A stretch of 6,425 nt of DNA, from positions 2,944-9,368 of the forward strand of contig NZ_JAVHLH010000093.1 in assembly GCF_031082345.1 (NCBI RefSeq). Direction: 5' to 3'. The notes below the pieces were generated by a model, which was given only the letters and a program-made list of their open reading frames with translations, ran no database searches and was not told where the DNA came from. Positions 4,780 through 6,425 of the stretch are shown one piece after another (the first letter of the stretch is position 1; each line of letters starts with the position of its first letter). Origin of the DNA: Brevundimonas sp. (GTDB taxonomy: Bacteria; Pseudomonadota; Alphaproteobacteria; Caulobacterales; Caulobacteraceae). The position numbers and the translations under genes are program-made.

Positions 4780-6425
4780 GGTCAGGGTCACCGGCGCGGC
4801 TCCACGGCCGGTCGCCGCGGACCTCGGCCGACCAGACGGCGCGCCAATGGTTGTCCGCGGCGGCTCCGTCGCGCCACAGCTCGACCGCACCGCCGCGGGC
4901 GTAGTCGAAGCCGTCCAGCACCAGCCGGCCCTCGCATGACGCGGGCAGAACCGGAACGACCGCCCGCACGCTGACAATCGGCGCGGAGCGGCACAGGGCG
5001 TCCAGCTGGTCCGCCGTCGGCGCGCGACGACCCCACCACAGGGCCAGTGGACCGGCCCCGGAAATAGCGGGCGTGCAGGAGAAGCGGGTGCAGGTCCAGC
5101 CTTCGGCCGGCCGGTCGACCGGTTTGACGCCCCGCCGCCGGGACCAGACGTCGACCGCGAACTGGCGCACGCCGGGCCGGGCCACGACCGCCTCCCCCGC
5201 CTCGATCCAGGCGGCATTGGTCCCCCCGTCGCCGATCCACAGGTCGGGCGTCGGGGCGCGCGGCCACAGCATCACCGCCGCCGCGAACGGCAGGCCGATC
5301 CAGCGCAGCGGCCCCCGCCACAGACAACAGAACAGCACCCCGAGAAAGGCGATCGGCAGGACGTAGTCCGGCGCGCTGGCCACGGTCCGTACCGCGCCGG
5401 GCAGGCCCGCGGTCCAGGTTCCGATGGCCAGCATCAGCTCGATCCCCCGCGCCGCCAGCCACAGGAAGGGCGCGCCGACGCCCAGCGGCTCCAGCAGGGC
5501 GCCGAGCGCCAGGGCCGGCATGATCAGGAAGTCCGACACCGGGGCCGTGGCGAGGTTGGCGGCCAGGCCGTACATGGCGGTGCGGTTGAAATGCTGCATG
5601 GCGAACGGACCGGTCGCCGCCCCGGCCACCAGACTGGCGAGCACAGCCGCGCCGATCCAGGCGCTCGAGCGCTGGACCAGCAGGATCGGCCATGGCGCGG
5701 AGATCTCGCGGGGCCGGCGCGGCCAGGCCTCGACCAGGGCCACCAGCGCCGCCGTCGCCGCGAACGACATTTGGAACCCCGGCGTGACGATGGCCTCGGG
5801 CTGCAGCAGCAGGACCACGAAGGCGGCGACCGCCAGGGCGTGCATGGTGATGGCCTGCCGGTCCAGCAGGATGGCGAGGAAGGCGATGGAGGCGGTGATC
5901 GCGGCCCGCTCGGCCGGGGGCGGATGCCCCGAGATCACCAGATAGGTCCCGACCGCCAGCAGGCCCGCCCAGGCCGCCACCTTCTTGCCCGGCGCCCGCA
6001 GGGCCAGCCACGGCCAGGCCGCGACCAGCAGACGGACAAGGAAGAAGGCGAAGCCGCCGACGACCGCCATGTGCAGGCCCGAGATCGACAGGATGTGGGC
6101 GAGGCCCGAGTCGCGCATGACATCGACCTCGGCGGGGTCGAGCCAGGCCTCGTGGCCCGTGGTCATGGCCGCCGCCACACCGCCCGCGCGCTCGCCCTGA
6201 CGCGCCACGATCCGCCTGGCGAGGTCATAGCGGACGCCATTGACCCACATGGCCGCGCGCAGCCGCCACGGCGGCTCCGGCAGATAGGCCGGCCTCGCCT
6301 CCCCCAGCCCGAAGGCCACCCCGCCCATGCCCTGGAAGAAGGCGTTGCGGCCGAAGTCATAGGCGCCGGGACTGGCGGGCGCGGGCGGCGGATTGAGGAT
6401 GGCGAACAGGCGCACCGCCTGCCCC
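4760..6425 (-). CDS. comEC: ComEC/Rec2-type DNA uptake channel (5' end outside window)
   Basis: This inner-membrane channel protein carries transforming DNA strands into the cytoplasm. The window holds 551 residues counted from a GTG at 6415, but the frame stays open to the right edge. The first residues, [26 protein letters not shown], match the end of the N-terminal OB-like DUF4131 region, so the true start lies outside. The Competence domain has its hallmark [22 protein letters not shown] at 100-121, [12 protein letters not shown] at 165-176, and [12 protein letters not shown] around 213-224. Roughly ten hydrophobic segments lie between about 108 and 386. The soluble tail (390-551) sits where a metallo-beta-lactamase-like domain follows in many ComEC proteins. 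It lacks a His-rich metal motif but has Cys442, Cys447, Cys475 and Cys494. The gene converges with lexA and overlaps it by 20 bases. Whether the organism is naturally competent cannot be told from this window. Confidence 0.93.
   Translation of the reverse strand, partial: GQAVRLFAILNPPPAPASPGAYDFGRNAFFQGMGGVAFGLGEARPAYLPEPPWRLRAAMWVNGVRYDLARRIVARQGERAGGVAAAMTTGHEAWLDPAEVDVMRDSGLAHILSISGLHMAVVGGFAFFLVRLLVAAWPWLALRAPGKKVAAWAGLLAVGTYLVISGHPPPAERAAITASIAFLAILLDRQAITMHALAVAAFVVLLLQPEAIVTPGFQMSFAATAALVALVEAWPRRPREISAPWPILLVQRSSAWIGAAVLASLVAGAATGPFAMQHFNRTAMYGLAANLATAPVSDFLIMPALALGALLEPLGVGAPFLWLAARGIELMLAIGTWTAGLPGAVRTVASAPDYVLPIAFLGVLFCCLWRGPLRWIGLPFAAAVMLWPRAPTPDLWIGDGGTNAAWIEAGEAVVARPGVRQFAVDVWSRRRGVKPVDRPAEGWTCTRFSCTPAISGAGPLALWWGRRAPTADQLDALCRSAPIVSVRAVVPVLPASCEGRLVLDGFDYARGGAVELWRDGAAADNHWRAVWSAEVRGDRPWSRAGDPDLSDNGG

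Noticed and set aside
4790..4812. Inverted repeat ACCGGC / GCCGGT ten bases after the lexA stop
   Set aside because: It has an 11-base loop, a six-pair stem and no T tract, and it lies inside comEC. It could aid lexA termination, but the evidence is too weak.
5424..5945. A 173-codon plus-strand frame inside comEC
   Set aside because: It is a shadow of the comEC membrane region with shadow-type composition and no independent start signals.
1..6425. CRISPR arrays, tRNA or rRNA genes, insertion sequences, phage or toxin genes
   Set aside because: I saw no spaced repeats, RNA-gene hallmarks, transposase motifs or terminal inverted repeats. Composition is even throughout.

Overview
The window looks like chromosome from a high-GC alphaproteobacterium of the order Caulobacterales (Brevundimonas or Caulobacter type). 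This rests on the very GC-rich third codon positions, a LexA operator of the alphaproteobacterial form GTTC-N7-GTTC, a LexA with the long hinge typical of that class, and the order trpG-trpD-trpC-lexA with comEC convergent. The genus is an inference from protein style and gene order, not from a search.

Layout. Bases 1-558 (minus strand) hold the N-terminal part of a secreted protein of unknown function that runs off the left edge. It is divergent from a TetR-family repressor gene (650-1282, plus). The short gap between them carries a twin palindromic operator-like element overlapping candidate promoters for both directions. The TetR gene converges on a 60-residue single-pass membrane protein gene (1290-1472, minus), whose Shine-Dalgarno lies in a potential hairpin. 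A roughly 100-base divergent gap with a CtrA-like site separates it from the tryptophan genes trpG, trpD and trpC (1577-3991, plus). These are tightly packed, with a 1-base gap and then a 4-base overlap. After 95 bases containing two LexA boxes in opposite orientation comes lexA (4087-4779, plus). Its 3' end overlaps the 3' end of the convergent comEC gene (4760 to beyond the right edge, minus) by 20 bases.

How the genes work together. TrpG supplies ammonia for anthranilate synthesis, and TrpD and TrpC carry out the second and fourth steps of tryptophan synthesis. TrpE, TrpF, TrpA and TrpB are not in the window. LexA represses the SOS regulon and almost certainly its own gene. ComEC is the inner-membrane DNA channel of natural transformation. 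The TetR gene probably controls itself and the divergent secreted-protein gene. There is no stretch above 300 bases without a gene.

I found no new multi-gene system. The coding content is mostly housekeeping. The observations most worth checking are regulatory: the two inverted SOS boxes before lexA, the twin TetR operator, the two CtrA-like sites at the window's only two TTAA tetranucleotides, and the Shine-Dalgarno hairpin. The degenerate, cysteine-bearing C-terminal region of ComEC is also of interest.
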